Positions 54,549 to 63,309 of a DNA stretch of 64,000 nt are shown here, one piece after another. The stretch is taken from the NCBI RefSeq assembly GCF_001424905.1, contig NZ_LMCU01000001.1, positions 62,001-126,000 of the forward strand. The letters run 5' to 3'. This DNA is from Leifsonia sp. Root112D2 (lineage in GTDB: Bacteria; Actinomycetota; Actinomycetes; Actinomycetales; Microbacteriaceae). A program made the translations under genes and the position numbers. The notes under the pieces are model-generated. The model made no database searches, was not told the DNA's origin, and saw only the letters and a program-made list of their open reading frames with translations. Position 1 is the first letter of the stretch. Every line of letters begins with the position of its first letter.

Positions 54549-55714
54549 GTTCCATAGCGGGCTCCCCCGCGGTAACCGCAGAGGGCCGCACGGTTCGCCT
54601 CGACTCGCTCACCGGGCTGCGATGGTGGGCGGCCTTCGCCGTCTTCGCGTACCACATGCGCAATCTGGCGCCGCTTCCGCATTCGGGCATCTTCGTGTAC
54701 GGCAACTATGGCGTCACCTTCTTCTTCATCCTCTCCGGCTTCGTACTCACGTGGTCGGCGCGACCAAGCGTCGCCCCCACCACCTTCTGGTGGAGGCGCT
54801 TCGCCCGCATCTATCCTTCACACTTCGTGGCGTTGCTGTTCGCGATCCCGGTCTTTTACAGCTTCGATCCGGATCCGGCCCAGACCTGGGTGAAGCCGGT
54901 GTCGTTCGGCATTCTGGCGCTCTCCTTCGTCTTCCTTCAGGGCTGGTCACGGGACCCGGCGATCCTGTTTTCGGGTAACCCGGCCGCCTGGACGCTGAGC
55001 TGTGAAGCTTTCTTCTACGCCCTGCACCCGGCCCTGCACCGAGCCTTCCAAGGGCTGACCAAGCGCGGCGCGCTGTGGGCGACGGTCGGCGTGATAGCGC
55101 TGGCTTTCGCCTATCGCATCGCCGTCATTGCGTGGCCCAGCTCGTGGCTGGGTTCCCTACCGCTGCCAATCACTCGCGTCAGCGAGTTCATCATCGGCAT
55201 CGGCATTGCGCGGGCGATGATCGCCGGCTGGAAGGTGCGCATCAAGCCGTTGTGGGCCTATCTCCTCGGAGCCGGGCTCATTCTGTGGGTCTTCATCAGT
55301 GTGCGCTGGGAAGGAGACAACGCCGTTGTGCGCTTCATACTCCAGACCTCAAACGAATGGATCATCATCGCCTGCGCCGTCACCATTGCTGCCGTCGCGT
55401 GGCGCGACGTCACCGGCGGGCAATCCATTCTGCGCTGGCGCCCTCTCGTCGTGCTCGGCGAATGGTCGTATGCGTTCTACCTCGTGCACGCCACGTTCGT
55501 CTACATCGCCCTCTCCCTCTTTGGCGGCCAGCGCACGGCGTGGTCCAACCTGCTGTGGTACGCCGCGCTGCTCGCACTGTCGTTGGCGGGCGCCGCGGCC
55601 CTGCACTACCTGATCGAGAAACCATTCGAACGGTATATGCGCGCCTGGTGGGACGCCCGGCTCAAGCGCAAGCAGCTCGCGCGTTCAGCGACGAGTGCGG
55701 AATCCTCGACCTAG
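54545..55714 (+). CDS. Acyltransferase family 3 membrane protein
   Basis: The 389-residue protein has about ten transmembrane helices and acyltransferase-3 family motifs: LDSLTGLRWWAAFAVFAYH at the N-terminus (key part TGLRWWAA and the catalytic-type His in AYH), GVTFFFILSGFVLTW, and RRFARIYPSHF. Such enzymes O-acetylate or acylate surface sugars. Translation is coupled to wecB through an ATGA overlap, so the target is likely the glycan made by this locus. It is convergent with a second acyltransferase. Confidence 0.92.
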   Translation: MSSIAGSPAVTAEGRTVRLDSLTGLRWWAAFAVFAYHMRNLAPLPHSGIFVYGNYGVTFFFILSGFVLTWSARPSVAPTTFWWRRFARIYPSHFVALLFAIPVFYSFDPDPAQTWVKPVSFGILALSFVFLQGWSRDPAILFSGNPAAWTLSCEAFFYALHPALHRAFQGLTKRGALWATVGVIALAFAYRIAVIAWPSSWLGSLPLPITRVSEFIIGIGIARAMIAGWKVRIKPLWAYLLGAGLILWVFISVRWEGDNAVVRFILQTSNEWIIIACAVTIAAVAWRDVTGGQSILRWRPLVVLGEWSYAFYLVHATFVYIALSLFGGQRTAWSNLLWYAALLALSLAGAAALHYLIEKPFERYMRAWWDARLKRKQLARSATSAESST

Positions 55715-55776
55715 TTTCATCACGCGAGCGGTACGTCGGCGCCACCGGCCCCTGTGAAATCCCCCTCCCACCCCGA

Positions 55777-56883
55777 TCAAAAGAACCGGCGCAGATATGG
55801 GATTCGCAGCGCCACCATGCTGACGGCAAACGAGACGATCGCGACGCCTGCCCACACAAGCAACGCTGTCCAGAACGACGTAGAGAGCGGAGCAACGATT
55901 CCCGGGAAAAGCACCTCAGCGAGAATGAGGAAGAAGAAGTGGATAAGGAAGGTGCCGAACGACGCAGCTGAGAGCGTTTTGAGCCTGCGAGCGGCACGAT
56001 CGGAGAGGACGATTCGCGACATCCACCCTTGCGTCACCAGGAATATTCCGATGGTCGCCAGCGCGACGACAGCGCCGATGTAACTCACCGGCGCGATCGC
56101 CTGGAGAGTCGCTGCTCTCGGCGCAATTCCGTACTGCCAGACGATCTCGACAAGAAGCAGGGCCGTTACCGCCGCGACTATGACGGTCCAGAGACGGCTG
56201 AGCACGACATTGCGCAGAGCCCACCCGATGAGGAAGTATCCGACATAGGGAACCCACTGGGTAAGCGCACTCAGTACGATCGGCCGCGGCGACCCGTGCA
56301 ATGCAGAGAGGCCGGCGAGACTGTAGACGAGCAGGGTCGCCACAAGAACTGCAACGGCGAAGATGACGGCGCGTCGCTGGCCGCCCTGGTTCAGGAATGC
56401 GGCAAGGATCGGCGCCACGGCGTACAGTCCTACAATCAGCCACAAGAAGTACAGATGCGTGTAGGTCTTGCCATCCACGATCAGCTGCAGCATTCCGCCA
56501 ACACCTAGCTGCTGGTGGCTCATCCCGACGCGCACCACGAGGAGGTAGAACAACTGCCAACCGACGAAGGCAGGGCCGAGCCTCAGCAACCGTTTTCGAT
56601 AGAAGGCCGACGGACCGAGTTCGACCGTACGGGGACCGAGCAGAAGCGCTCCACTTACCATCACGAAAGCGGGTACAACCCAGACGTTGCCGAGATCGGC
56701 TGCGGCCGCCGCCCACCACGTGACGGATCCCCGAATGTCCTGGTTCGAAACAATACCGCCGAAGACATGGATCGCTACCACGCCCAGAATCGCTACCACC
56801 CGAAGCAAATCCAACGCCGCGGACCGAGACGTGGCCGGCTGCGGCTCAACCAGCCCTCTTACCCGTGCACCATCGGTTGCCAT
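55777..56883 (-). CDS. Acyltransferase family membrane protein (WecH/YiaH-like)
   Basis: The 368-residue protein has about ten helices and an N-terminal LDLLRVVAILGVVAIHVFGG motif (key part LRVVAILGVVAIHV with the conserved His), PAFVMVSGALLLGPR, and YRKRLLRLGPAFVGW. This places it in the acyltransferase-3 group, with the WecH-like VSGALLL pattern of O-acetyltransferases acting on polysaccharide. It differs strongly from the convergent acyltransferase at 54545. It follows the frameshifted glycosyltransferase gene by 15 nt on the same strand. Confidence 0.9.
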   Translation of the reverse strand: MATDGARVRGLVEPQPATSRSAALDLLRVVAILGVVAIHVFGGIVSNQDIRGSVTWWAAAAADLGNVWVVPAFVMVSGALLLGPRTVELGPSAFYRKRLLRLGPAFVGWQLFYLLVVRVGMSHQQLGVGGMLQLIVDGKTYTHLYFLWLIVGLYAVAPILAAFLNQGGQRRAVIFAVAVLVATLLVYSLAGLSALHGSPRPIVLSALTQWVPYVGYFLIGWALRNVVLSRLWTVIVAAVTALLLVEIVWQYGIAPRAATLQAIAPVSYIGAVVALATIGIFLVTQGWMSRIVLSDRAARRLKTLSAASFGTFLIHFFFLILAEVLFPGIVAPLSTSFWTALLVWAGVAIVSFAVSMVALRIPYLRRFF

Positions 56884-56898
56884 CCAACCAACACTAGG

Positions 56899-58010
56899 TC
56901 ACGCCGGAGAGGCATCCGTTTGGACAAGCCGGGCGATGGCTGCGCCCCAGATCGCGACCTGGGATTCGGCGGAGAGGTCATGTGCGGCGGCATCCGATGA
57001 CTGCTTAAAGCCCCGCACCTGCTCAGGGGTGAGGTTATCGAGCACCGCAGCCAGAGCGTCCGAACTGAAGTCATCCGCGACTACCCCGCAGCCATATTCG
57101 TTAAGCAACCGCGCCATCTCATGCGACGGGCCGATGATCAGCCCGAGCCGGGCCTGCACATAATCGAAGAACTTGTTCGGCAAAGCCCACGCGTTGTTGA
57201 AGCTCACCGGTGGAAGGATATGCACCCCAACATCGAAGGCGTTGAGCGTTTCAATGAGTTCGCTGTACGGTACCGGATCGTGCACCACAATCCGATCGGA
57301 TGCCGCAGCCCGCGTCTTCAGCTCCTCAAGGTGCTCGGGGTCGTTCGGGGTCAGGTACAGATCGAGCGTCGCACCCGATGCGGATGCTTCAACCGCCTCG
57401 ACGATTCCCACGATGTTCCTATCCCGCAGGCAGGCTCCGCTATGTACGAGACGAATCGGATCTCCAACCGACGTCGGCGACACATCCGCGTACGGGGCAG
57501 CATTCGTCACCACCCCGGCATCAATACCGAACACACGCTTGTACTCATCGGCAATACCCTCGCAACGAAGGTGCGGCACATCCAACGGATGAACGGCGCG
57601 ACAAAGAGACGCCACCGCGTCAGTTCTTCCTTCTGACGGGGGGCATATTCATGCAGATCGGCGTGAACCCCGCGGTCAGGCCGTAGCGACAGCGCCAAGC
57701 CAACGGCATCGACGTCGTTCGCGAGAACAACATCGAATTCGCACCCCTGCAGTTGTTGCTTCGCGTTTGCGATAGCGGCATTGGACCAATAGGCGCGACG
57801 ATACTGTCGGGTCATGAGCAAGGTGCGATCGTATCTCCATACCGCGAACTCGCTCGGAATCTCGATATGACCGGCCACGCCGTCGGGCGCAGGTCCGTGA
57901 CCGCATGTGTACACCTCATAGACGTCGCGCAGCAGGGTCACCTGCTTGAGAACGCGGGCATCCGTTGCAATGGGCGAGAACGACAGGATGAGAATGCTCG
58001 GCAGGCCCAT
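56899..58010 (-). pseudogene. Frameshifted GT-B glycosyltransferase, copy 1
   Basis: Two overlapping frames make up one glycosyltransferase. The N-terminal part (57507-58010) begins MGLPSILILSFSPIATDARV, a GT4-type start, and runs through LANDVDAVGLAL and HADLHEYAPR. The C-terminal part (56899 to about 57570) begins CEGIADEYKRVFG and has RLVHSGACLRDRN, DLYLTPNDPEHL, VHDPVPYSELI and ALPNKFFDYVQARLG. The frame breaks at about 57560-57570, where the N-terminal frame shifts by -1 and about seven residues expected in homologues seem lost. It shares a 139/140-identical block with copy 2. It is either a real pseudogene or an assembly error in the repeat. Confidence 0.75.
57425..57564 (-). repeat. 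140-nt block shared with 58527-58666 (copy 1)
   Basis: This block differs from 58527-58666 at a single base (57462 t versus 58564 c), whereas the paralogous genes are clearly diverged on both sides. The right edge coincides with the frame break in both genes. This is direct repetition of a gene segment, pointing to gene conversion or an assembly effect. Confidence 0.95.
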
Positions 58011-59118
58011 CAGACCGCCTTTCGCGCGATGGTGGCGATGGCCTGGTTCCAGATGGTGACCTGGGCTTCGGCCGAGAGGTCGCGTGCAGCAGCATCCGAC
58101 GCCCGCTTGAAACCGTGCACCTGCTCGAGAGTCAAGGCGTCAAGCACCCGCGCAAAGGCGCCCGCCGTGTAATTGATAGCGACCTCGCCGAGCCCGAAGT
58201 CACGCACATACGCGCTCATTTCTGCCGATGGACCAACAACAACGCCCAGACGGGCCTGCACATAGTCGAACAGTTTGTTCGGTAGCGCCCACTCGTAATT
58301 GAAGTTAACCGGAGGCAACACGAAAACGCCGACGTCAAAATCATTCAAAGTCGCGATCAACTCGTCATATGGAACGGGGTCGTTCACACGCACATTCGGC
58401 ATTCCGACAACGTGTGACTGTAATTCCGCCAAATAGACCGGGTCATTGGGCGTCAGATAGAAATCCAACGAAATGTTCGCCCGCGAAAGAGCGACACCCT
58501 CAATCATCACCATCAGATTCCGGTTACGCAGGCAGGCTCCGCTATGTACGAGACGAATCGGATCCCCAACCGACGTCGGCGACACATCCGCGTACGGGGC
58601 AGCATTCGTCACCACCCCGGCATCAATACCGAACACACGCTTGTACTCATCGGCAATACCCTCGCACGAGCAACGAAGCGACGACAGAGCCAGTTGTAGA
58701 ACGGCTGGATGCGCCGCACCCATGCCGGGTTCTCTTCGTGCAGCCGAGGGGAGTACTCGTGCAGGTCGGCGTGCAGTCCGAGCCGCGCACGCAACCAGAG
58801 CGCGAGCGGGGCCGTCTCGACGTCGTTAGACAGGATGATGTCCCACGATCCAGGCTTCAGGGCATCGCGACACCACCTCACGGCGCTCAGGCTCCAGTAG
58901 GCCTTGCCATACAGCCGCAGAGTGATGAGGCGGCCGTTGAGGTCGTTCTGTGGTTTGTTGTCGGGGATGTGGATGTGCCGCACGACCCCCTCTGGAGCGT
59001 CACCGTAGCCACACGTGGTCACGTCATACGACTGTGAAAAATGTCGCACCTGCTTGAGCACGCGGGCATCCGCAGCGATCGGCGAGAACGAGAGGATCAG
59101 GAGGGTAGGCCGGGTCAT
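58010..59118 (-). pseudogene. Frameshifted GT-B glycosyltransferase, copy 2
   Basis: This paralogue of the preceding gene is also split. The N-terminal frame (58609-59118) begins MTRPTLLILSFSPIAADARV and runs to HADLHEYSPRLHEENP and FYNWLCRRFVARA. The C-terminal frame (58010 to about 58672) begins CEGIADEYKRVFG and ends with LDALTLEQVHGFKRASDAA. The break at about 58662-58672 is a -1 shift at the same residue as in copy 1, although this copy has 6 extra nt there. Its TGA overlaps the ATG of copy 1 (TGATG), so the genes were probably a coupled pair. Confidence 0.75.
58527..58666 (-). repeat. 140-nt block shared with 57425-57564 (copy 2)
   Basis: This is the partner of the block in copy 1, 1102 nt away in the same orientation, with 139 of 140 bases identical. 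It encodes the acceptor half from CEGIADEYK to HSGACL. Confidence 0.95.
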
Positions 59119-60236
59119 GCCGCATCGCTTTCGGGGTCGAGAAATGTTTTGAGCACCGCGGCCGAAGCGCGCCCATCGTGCACGGCCGCGACGAACTCCG
59201 GACCCGCTGATGCGAGCTCGCGATAGCGCTGCGGATCGGCGCAGATTGTGCGAATGGTTGCTTCGAGGGTCGATGCCGTCGCCTCAACGATGGGCAGTTC
59301 CGTCCCGGTGTGCTCACGCACGTAGTCGCGCACGAACCGCGAAACGTGGCCTATTACGACGCGTCCTGCGGCCAGGGATTCACAGGCCGCTACGCCATAA
59401 GAGCCCAGTCGAAACTGATCGAGAACGATGTCTGCGTTGCGGTAAATCTCCGGTATCTCATCGGCTGGCACGCCCTGGATGCGAACATACTCCACGATCC
59501 CCTGCTCGTGCAGAGACTGCATGATCGGGTCAACGAGGTCTGAGCCCTTGATGATCGCGCCGCTCGGTGCATGCACCACCACCGGCCTGCCGCGGTGCAA
59601 CGGCTGGGTTGCACTGCGCCATTTCTCGGGTTCAACGATCACGGGCAGCCAGCTGGCATGCGGCACGTCGACAAGCAGATCGGGCGTCGAGACGAACACC
59701 GGTATTTCCAGTCGTGCAATCATCGCGAGGTTATCGCCAGACTCGAGCTCGGCACGTTCCGTGAACGGCCAGAGCCCGTCCTTGTACGGCGAATACTCTT
59801 CCATTGCCGCGTGCCTGCTGGGCAGCCGGATGTCCGTGCCATGCGAGAGGAAGGCAACCTTCACTCCTGCATCGAGCAATTGCCTGACCTGGGTCTCGAC
59901 ACTCTGGTCGAAGACGCGACCGAACGGATGCCGCTCCGCCTCGACCCCAACGTGGGTAAACCCCGCCGTCACGGCCTCGCGCTGCCGTGCCTGCCACTTC
60001 TTAGAAAAGACATATCCGCTGACCGGCACCGACATATCCACCGGAAAGCCGAATTCTCCGGCGCCGTGATACGCCATGGCGACGGCCTTGACCCCGTCGA
60101 GATGGCGCTGGGCCGCATGCGCCCACTGCCACCCCTGTCCCGCAAAATTGGACGGCGCGACAAAAAAACGGATCGGAGCGTCGGGTGCCTCGGCCACCAC
60201 CATCTCCGCGGGGTCATATCGAAGCCGCGGGGGCAA
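59115..60236 (-). CDS. GT-B type glycosyltransferase, 5' end uncertain
   Basis: The product (373 residues from TTG 60236) has RFFVAPSNFAGQGWQWAHAAQ (key part VAPSNFAGQGWQWA), a FLSHGTDIRLPSRH segment, VHAPSGAIIKGSDLVDP, and a donor-site region VEYVRIQGVPADEIPEIYRNADIVLDQFRLGSYGVAACESLAAGR (key parts IYRNADIVLDQF and ACESLAAGR). This is a GT4-like C-terminal domain. The same family is seen at 63310-64000. In-frame coding-like sequence (ARFAGIALRVFPDSVSRLL) continues upstream of the TTG to about 60385 but has no ATG or GTG, so the start may be TTG, CTG or damaged. Confidence 0.78.
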   Translation of the reverse strand: MPPRLRYDPAEMVVAEAPDAPIRFFVAPSNFAGQGWQWAHAAQRHLDGVKAVAMAYHGAGEFGFPVDMSVPVSGYVFSKKWQARQREAVTAGFTHVGVEAERHPFGRVFDQSVETQVRQLLDAGVKVAFLSHGTDIRLPSRHAAMEEYSPYKDGLWPFTERAELESGDNLAMIARLEIPVFVSTPDLLVDVPHASWLPVIVEPEKWRSATQPLHRGRPVVVHAPSGAIIKGSDLVDPIMQSLHEQGIVEYVRIQGVPADEIPEIYRNADIVLDQFRLGSYGVAACESLAAGRVVIGHVSRFVRDYVREHTGTELPIVEATASTLEATIRTICADPQRYRELASAGPEFVAAVHDGRASAAVLKTFLDPESDAA

Positions 60237-60343
60237 TAGCAGTCTGGATACAGAGTCGGGAAAGACCCGCAGGGCGATACCGGCGAATCGCGCTAAGCCA
60301 CGCGGAAGGATGACGCACCCACTTTCGTCTCGAAACGCTCGCT

Positions 60344-61417
60344 CTATCTTTTCAGAGCGTAGAGCAGGTACCGAACCAGCACGCTCTCGCGATCAAAGGC
60401 GTGCAGCACGCTGTTCGGAAGAACCGTGTCGATACGCGCGCTGCGGCTGCGCGCTGAAATCGCCTCGACGAGGGCCTGCGCGTCGCTGACCGGCGCCAGG
60501 ATGACGCCGAGCAGTCGTCGATCGGCACGACACAGCGGAATGAGGGCAGCCGGTGCGAAGCGAACGACCTCGGTGGCGCACCGGCGCAGGAGACTCAGCG
60601 ACTCCGCGTCCCACTGCCCTGCAGTCGGTCGCGCGAGCGCGGTATTCAGCAGGTGCGTGCGCAGCAGCTTGATACCGAGCGCCCGCCGCATCGAGCGCGA
60701 GAGCTCCTGAACCCATTCTCGTGCGAGCAGATCATCTATCGCGGCGAGCGCCTCACTCACCGACATCACTGCGGTGGTGACACGGCTCTGTGCATCCATT
60801 CCGACGACATATCGAGGCGCCGACCGGGGGAGGCTGATGCGGATCGCATCCGAGTAGAGTCGGGCACTCACGGCAAGGTCCTCGCCGCTGCGCAGACCTT
60901 CCGTGAGAACAAGCTGGCGTTCCTCAACGAGCGCCCGCCGAATTAAGCCCAGCGGGGCGCTGCGATAGAAGAGTCGGTCCTTGACCGCGTTCAGCCCGCG
61001 CTGTCGCCACGGCCGCACGAGTGGCGCGCGCATCGGCTCACCGTTCTGCATGCGCACGGGAGCCATCACCATGTCGGCCCGCGACGAGCGTGCCTCAGCG
61101 AGCCAGCCGCCTATCGCCCCGGGCTCCAGAAAGTCGTCGGAGCCCATGATCGAGACGAACTGAGCACTCGCCAGCGAGAGGCCGTGGTTGAACGGACCTG
61201 CCGGTGAGCGGATGCCGTCGGCGAACTCGACGAGACGTAGTCGCTCGTCTGAGCGGGTCCGCGGGTCGAGCGTGAGCGAATGCGCTTCAATGCCATGACA
61301 GACCACGGTCACGCGAACTGACGCCACCGCATCGAATACCGAACGCACGGCGCGATCAACCGCTCGCGACGGGTCGTGAACCGCGATGACGACATCGACG
61401 GCCGGCTCGGCGATCAT
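60344..61417 (-). CDS. GT2-family glycosyltransferase, paralogue of 52351-53430
   Basis: The 357-residue protein has VVIAVHDPSRAVDRAVRSVF (key part AVHDPSRAVDRAV), SPAGPFNHGLSLASAQFVSIMGSDDFLEPGA (key parts SPAGPFNHGL and SIMGSDDFL) and GLRSGEDLAVSARLYSD (key part SGEDLA), so it is a GT-A enzyme with an acidic metal-binding pair. The ATG at 61417 lies 4 nt after the ABC-transporter stop, so it is in the same operon. The two paralogues are about 7 kb apart on the same strand, one of several duplications in the locus. Confidence 0.87.
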   Translation of the reverse strand: MIAEPAVDVVIAVHDPSRAVDRAVRSVFDAVASVRVTVVCHGIEAHSLTLDPRTRSDERLRLVEFADGIRSPAGPFNHGLSLASAQFVSIMGSDDFLEPGAIGGWLAEARSSRADMVMAPVRMQNGEPMRAPLVRPWRQRGLNAVKDRLFYRSAPLGLIRRALVEERQLVLTEGLRSGEDLAVSARLYSDAIRISLPRSAPRYVVGMDAQSRVTTAVMSVSEALAAIDDLLAREWVQELSRSMRRALGIKLLRTHLLNTALARPTAGQWDAESLSLLRRCATEVVRFAPAALIPLCRADRRLLGVILAPVSDAQALVEAISARSRSARIDTVLPNSVLHAFDRESVLVRYLLYALKR

Positions 61418-61421
61418 CGCG

Positions 61422-63203
61422 CTAACGGCTCAGACCCGCAAGCGCTGCCTGCTCGGCGAAGTCGGGCACGGCCGCGACGACCTCGTCAAAGGTGCCGCTG
61501 GCAACGATGCGACCATCGCGCATGAAGCAGACCTGGTCGCTGTCGCGGATCGTGGACAGCCGGTGAGCCACGGCCACGACGGTCACCTGGCCTTTGAGCG
61601 CATGAATGGCCCGGGAGACGTCGGACTCCGTCTTGGTGTCGAGAGCGCTGGTCGCCTCGTCCATCACGAGTACGAGCGGGTCGCTGTAGAGTGCACGCGC
61701 GATGCCCAGACGCTGCCGCTGGCCGCCGGAAAGCGACATGCCTCGATCGCCGACACGGGCATCCATACCGCCGCTGCGTCGTTCGATCACGTCCCAGAGC
61801 TGCGCTCGCTCGAGCGCCACCCTGACGCGATCCCGGTCGAAATCGTCCGACCAGCTGAGCGCGACGTTCTGGGCCACCGTGCCATCGAACAGCGAGACCT
61901 CCTGCGGAACGTAGCCGACGCGGGTGCGCCAGTCCGACAGCACGTCTTCGAGCTGCTGGTCGTCGAGGCTGATGGTGCCCTCGGAGGGAACCAGAAGTCC
62001 GAGCAGCAGATCGACCAGGGTGGACTTGCCCGCCCCAGTTGAGCCCGCCAGGCCCAGGGTGCTGCCCAATGGAAGCGTCAGATCGATGGCTTTCAGCGCG
62101 GGCTGCCCCGACCCCGGATACGTGAAGCTCACGTTCTTCAGCGAGAGACCCTTCGGCTCCCCCACGATTGCTGTGCGCCCAATCGATTCCGCGTGCGCCA
62201 GGTAGCCCTGGGCATCATGGATGTCATCGATTACCGTGCGCACGATCGGCACGCTGGCGTTCGTCTGGGTCATGACGGCCTGGAACCCGGTGAGGGAGGG
62301 AACGAGCCTGAAACCAGCAACCCCGAAGAGCGCTATCGCCGAGAATGCCTGGGCAACGCCTCCGACCAGATAAGCAGCGCCACCGACGAGCAGAAATCCC
62401 CCGACCAGGGCGCCATCGAAGATGAACTTCGGCAACATGCCCAGAAAACTGATGTTGGCGCGGGCTCGCGTGGTGTGGATGCGATTCTTGTGTACCACCG
62501 CTGCTACCGTGTCTGCACTGTTGCGCAGCGTGATCTCCTTGAGCGTCGCCACCATGTCGGTCATTAATGAGGCCACTTTGAAGGAGTAGTCCCGGTTGAC
62601 CCGACCCGCCTCGACCGAACGACGAGAAACCCACAGGTAGAGAACCAATGCGATGAGACCGAGATAGACGAGCGTGATGGCGGCCGTTGCCGGCTGCGCG
62701 ATCACGAGAACGGCGACCACTGCAACGAAGGTGGTGAGCATGGTGGGCAGCGAGAGCAGCGGAAGCATGAATCCTCCGACCACCGCGGCGATGCCCACAT
62801 CGGCGAGGCGAACCAGCTGCGCGGTGTTGCGCTTGAGGCGCTCCGTCCACGGCGCCTTGATGTACGCGTCGAAGAGCCTGTCGCCGATCTCCAGTTCGTA
62901 TGAGGCGAACCGCCGCGTCGCCGACCACTGCAACAGCACAGCGATGGCGGACTTCAGAATGATCAGCGCACAGACCGAGACCAGAACCCAGATATAACCA
63001 TCCGACTCGATGCGCCCGATCAAAGGAATGTTGATGGGCTGATTCTGGACCATTCCGGTGAGCGAGACGGCCAGGAGCATCAACGCGACTACATCCAACC
63101 CGGCAAGCGCACACGAGGCGATTACATAGAACCAGAGGAAGGGCTGGGCCCGCGCCGGCAGCATCGGCATGAGCTGCCTCAGCGTCTGCCAACTGACCTT
63201 CAC
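61422..63203 (-). CDS. ABC transporter, fused permease-ATPase (PglK/MsbA-like exporter)
   Basis: The 593-residue protein has about six transmembrane helices (residues 15-320) fused to an ATPase. ATPase motifs are complete: Walker A GSTGAGKST, Q-loop VPQEVSLFDG, signature LSGGQRQR, Walker B LVLVMDEATSALD and switch AHRLS. The fold and the presence among glycosyltransferases suggest a lipid-linked oligosaccharide flippase like PglK. The GTG at 63203 (KVSWQTLRQL) is preceded by GGAGG; the 30 upstream codons are non-coding. It heads the minus-strand run of transferases downstream, 106 nt after another glycosyltransferase. Confidence 0.92.
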   Translation of the reverse strand: MKVSWQTLRQLMPMLPARAQPFLWFYVIASCALAGLDVVALMLLAVSLTGMVQNQPINIPLIGRIESDGYIWVLVSVCALIILKSAIAVLLQWSATRRFASYELEIGDRLFDAYIKAPWTERLKRNTAQLVRLADVGIAAVVGGFMLPLLSLPTMLTTFVAVVAVLVIAQPATAAITLVYLGLIALVLYLWVSRRSVEAGRVNRDYSFKVASLMTDMVATLKEITLRNSADTVAAVVHKNRIHTTRARANISFLGMLPKFIFDGALVGGFLLVGGAAYLVGGVAQAFSAIALFGVAGFRLVPSLTGFQAVMTQTNASVPIVRTVIDDIHDAQGYLAHAESIGRTAIVGEPKGLSLKNVSFTYPGSGQPALKAIDLTLPLGSTLGLAGSTGAGKSTLVDLLLGLLVPSEGTISLDDQQLEDVLSDWRTRVGYVPQEVSLFDGTVAQNVALSWSDDFDRDRVRVALERAQLWDVIERRSGGMDARVGDRGMSLSGGQRQRLGIARALYSDPLVLVMDEATSALDTKTESDVSRAIHALKGQVTVVAVAHRLSTIRDSDQVCFMRDGRIVASGTFDEVVAAVPDFAEQAALAGLSR

Positions 63204-63309
63204 GTCGGATCCTCCGTCTTCGATGTTCTCAAGCGTTCTATGTTCCCATAGTCCGGCTGATCGTCCGCCCGACGAGCCGGGCCGGCGGTGCACGTTCTCT
63301 GGCCTGCGC

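Noticed and set aside
57500..57620. Programmed -1 ribosomal frameshift in the paired glycosyltransferases
   Set aside because: No slippery heptamer is present at GCG-AGG, and several residues expected from the family seem missing, so deletion or assembly error is more likely.
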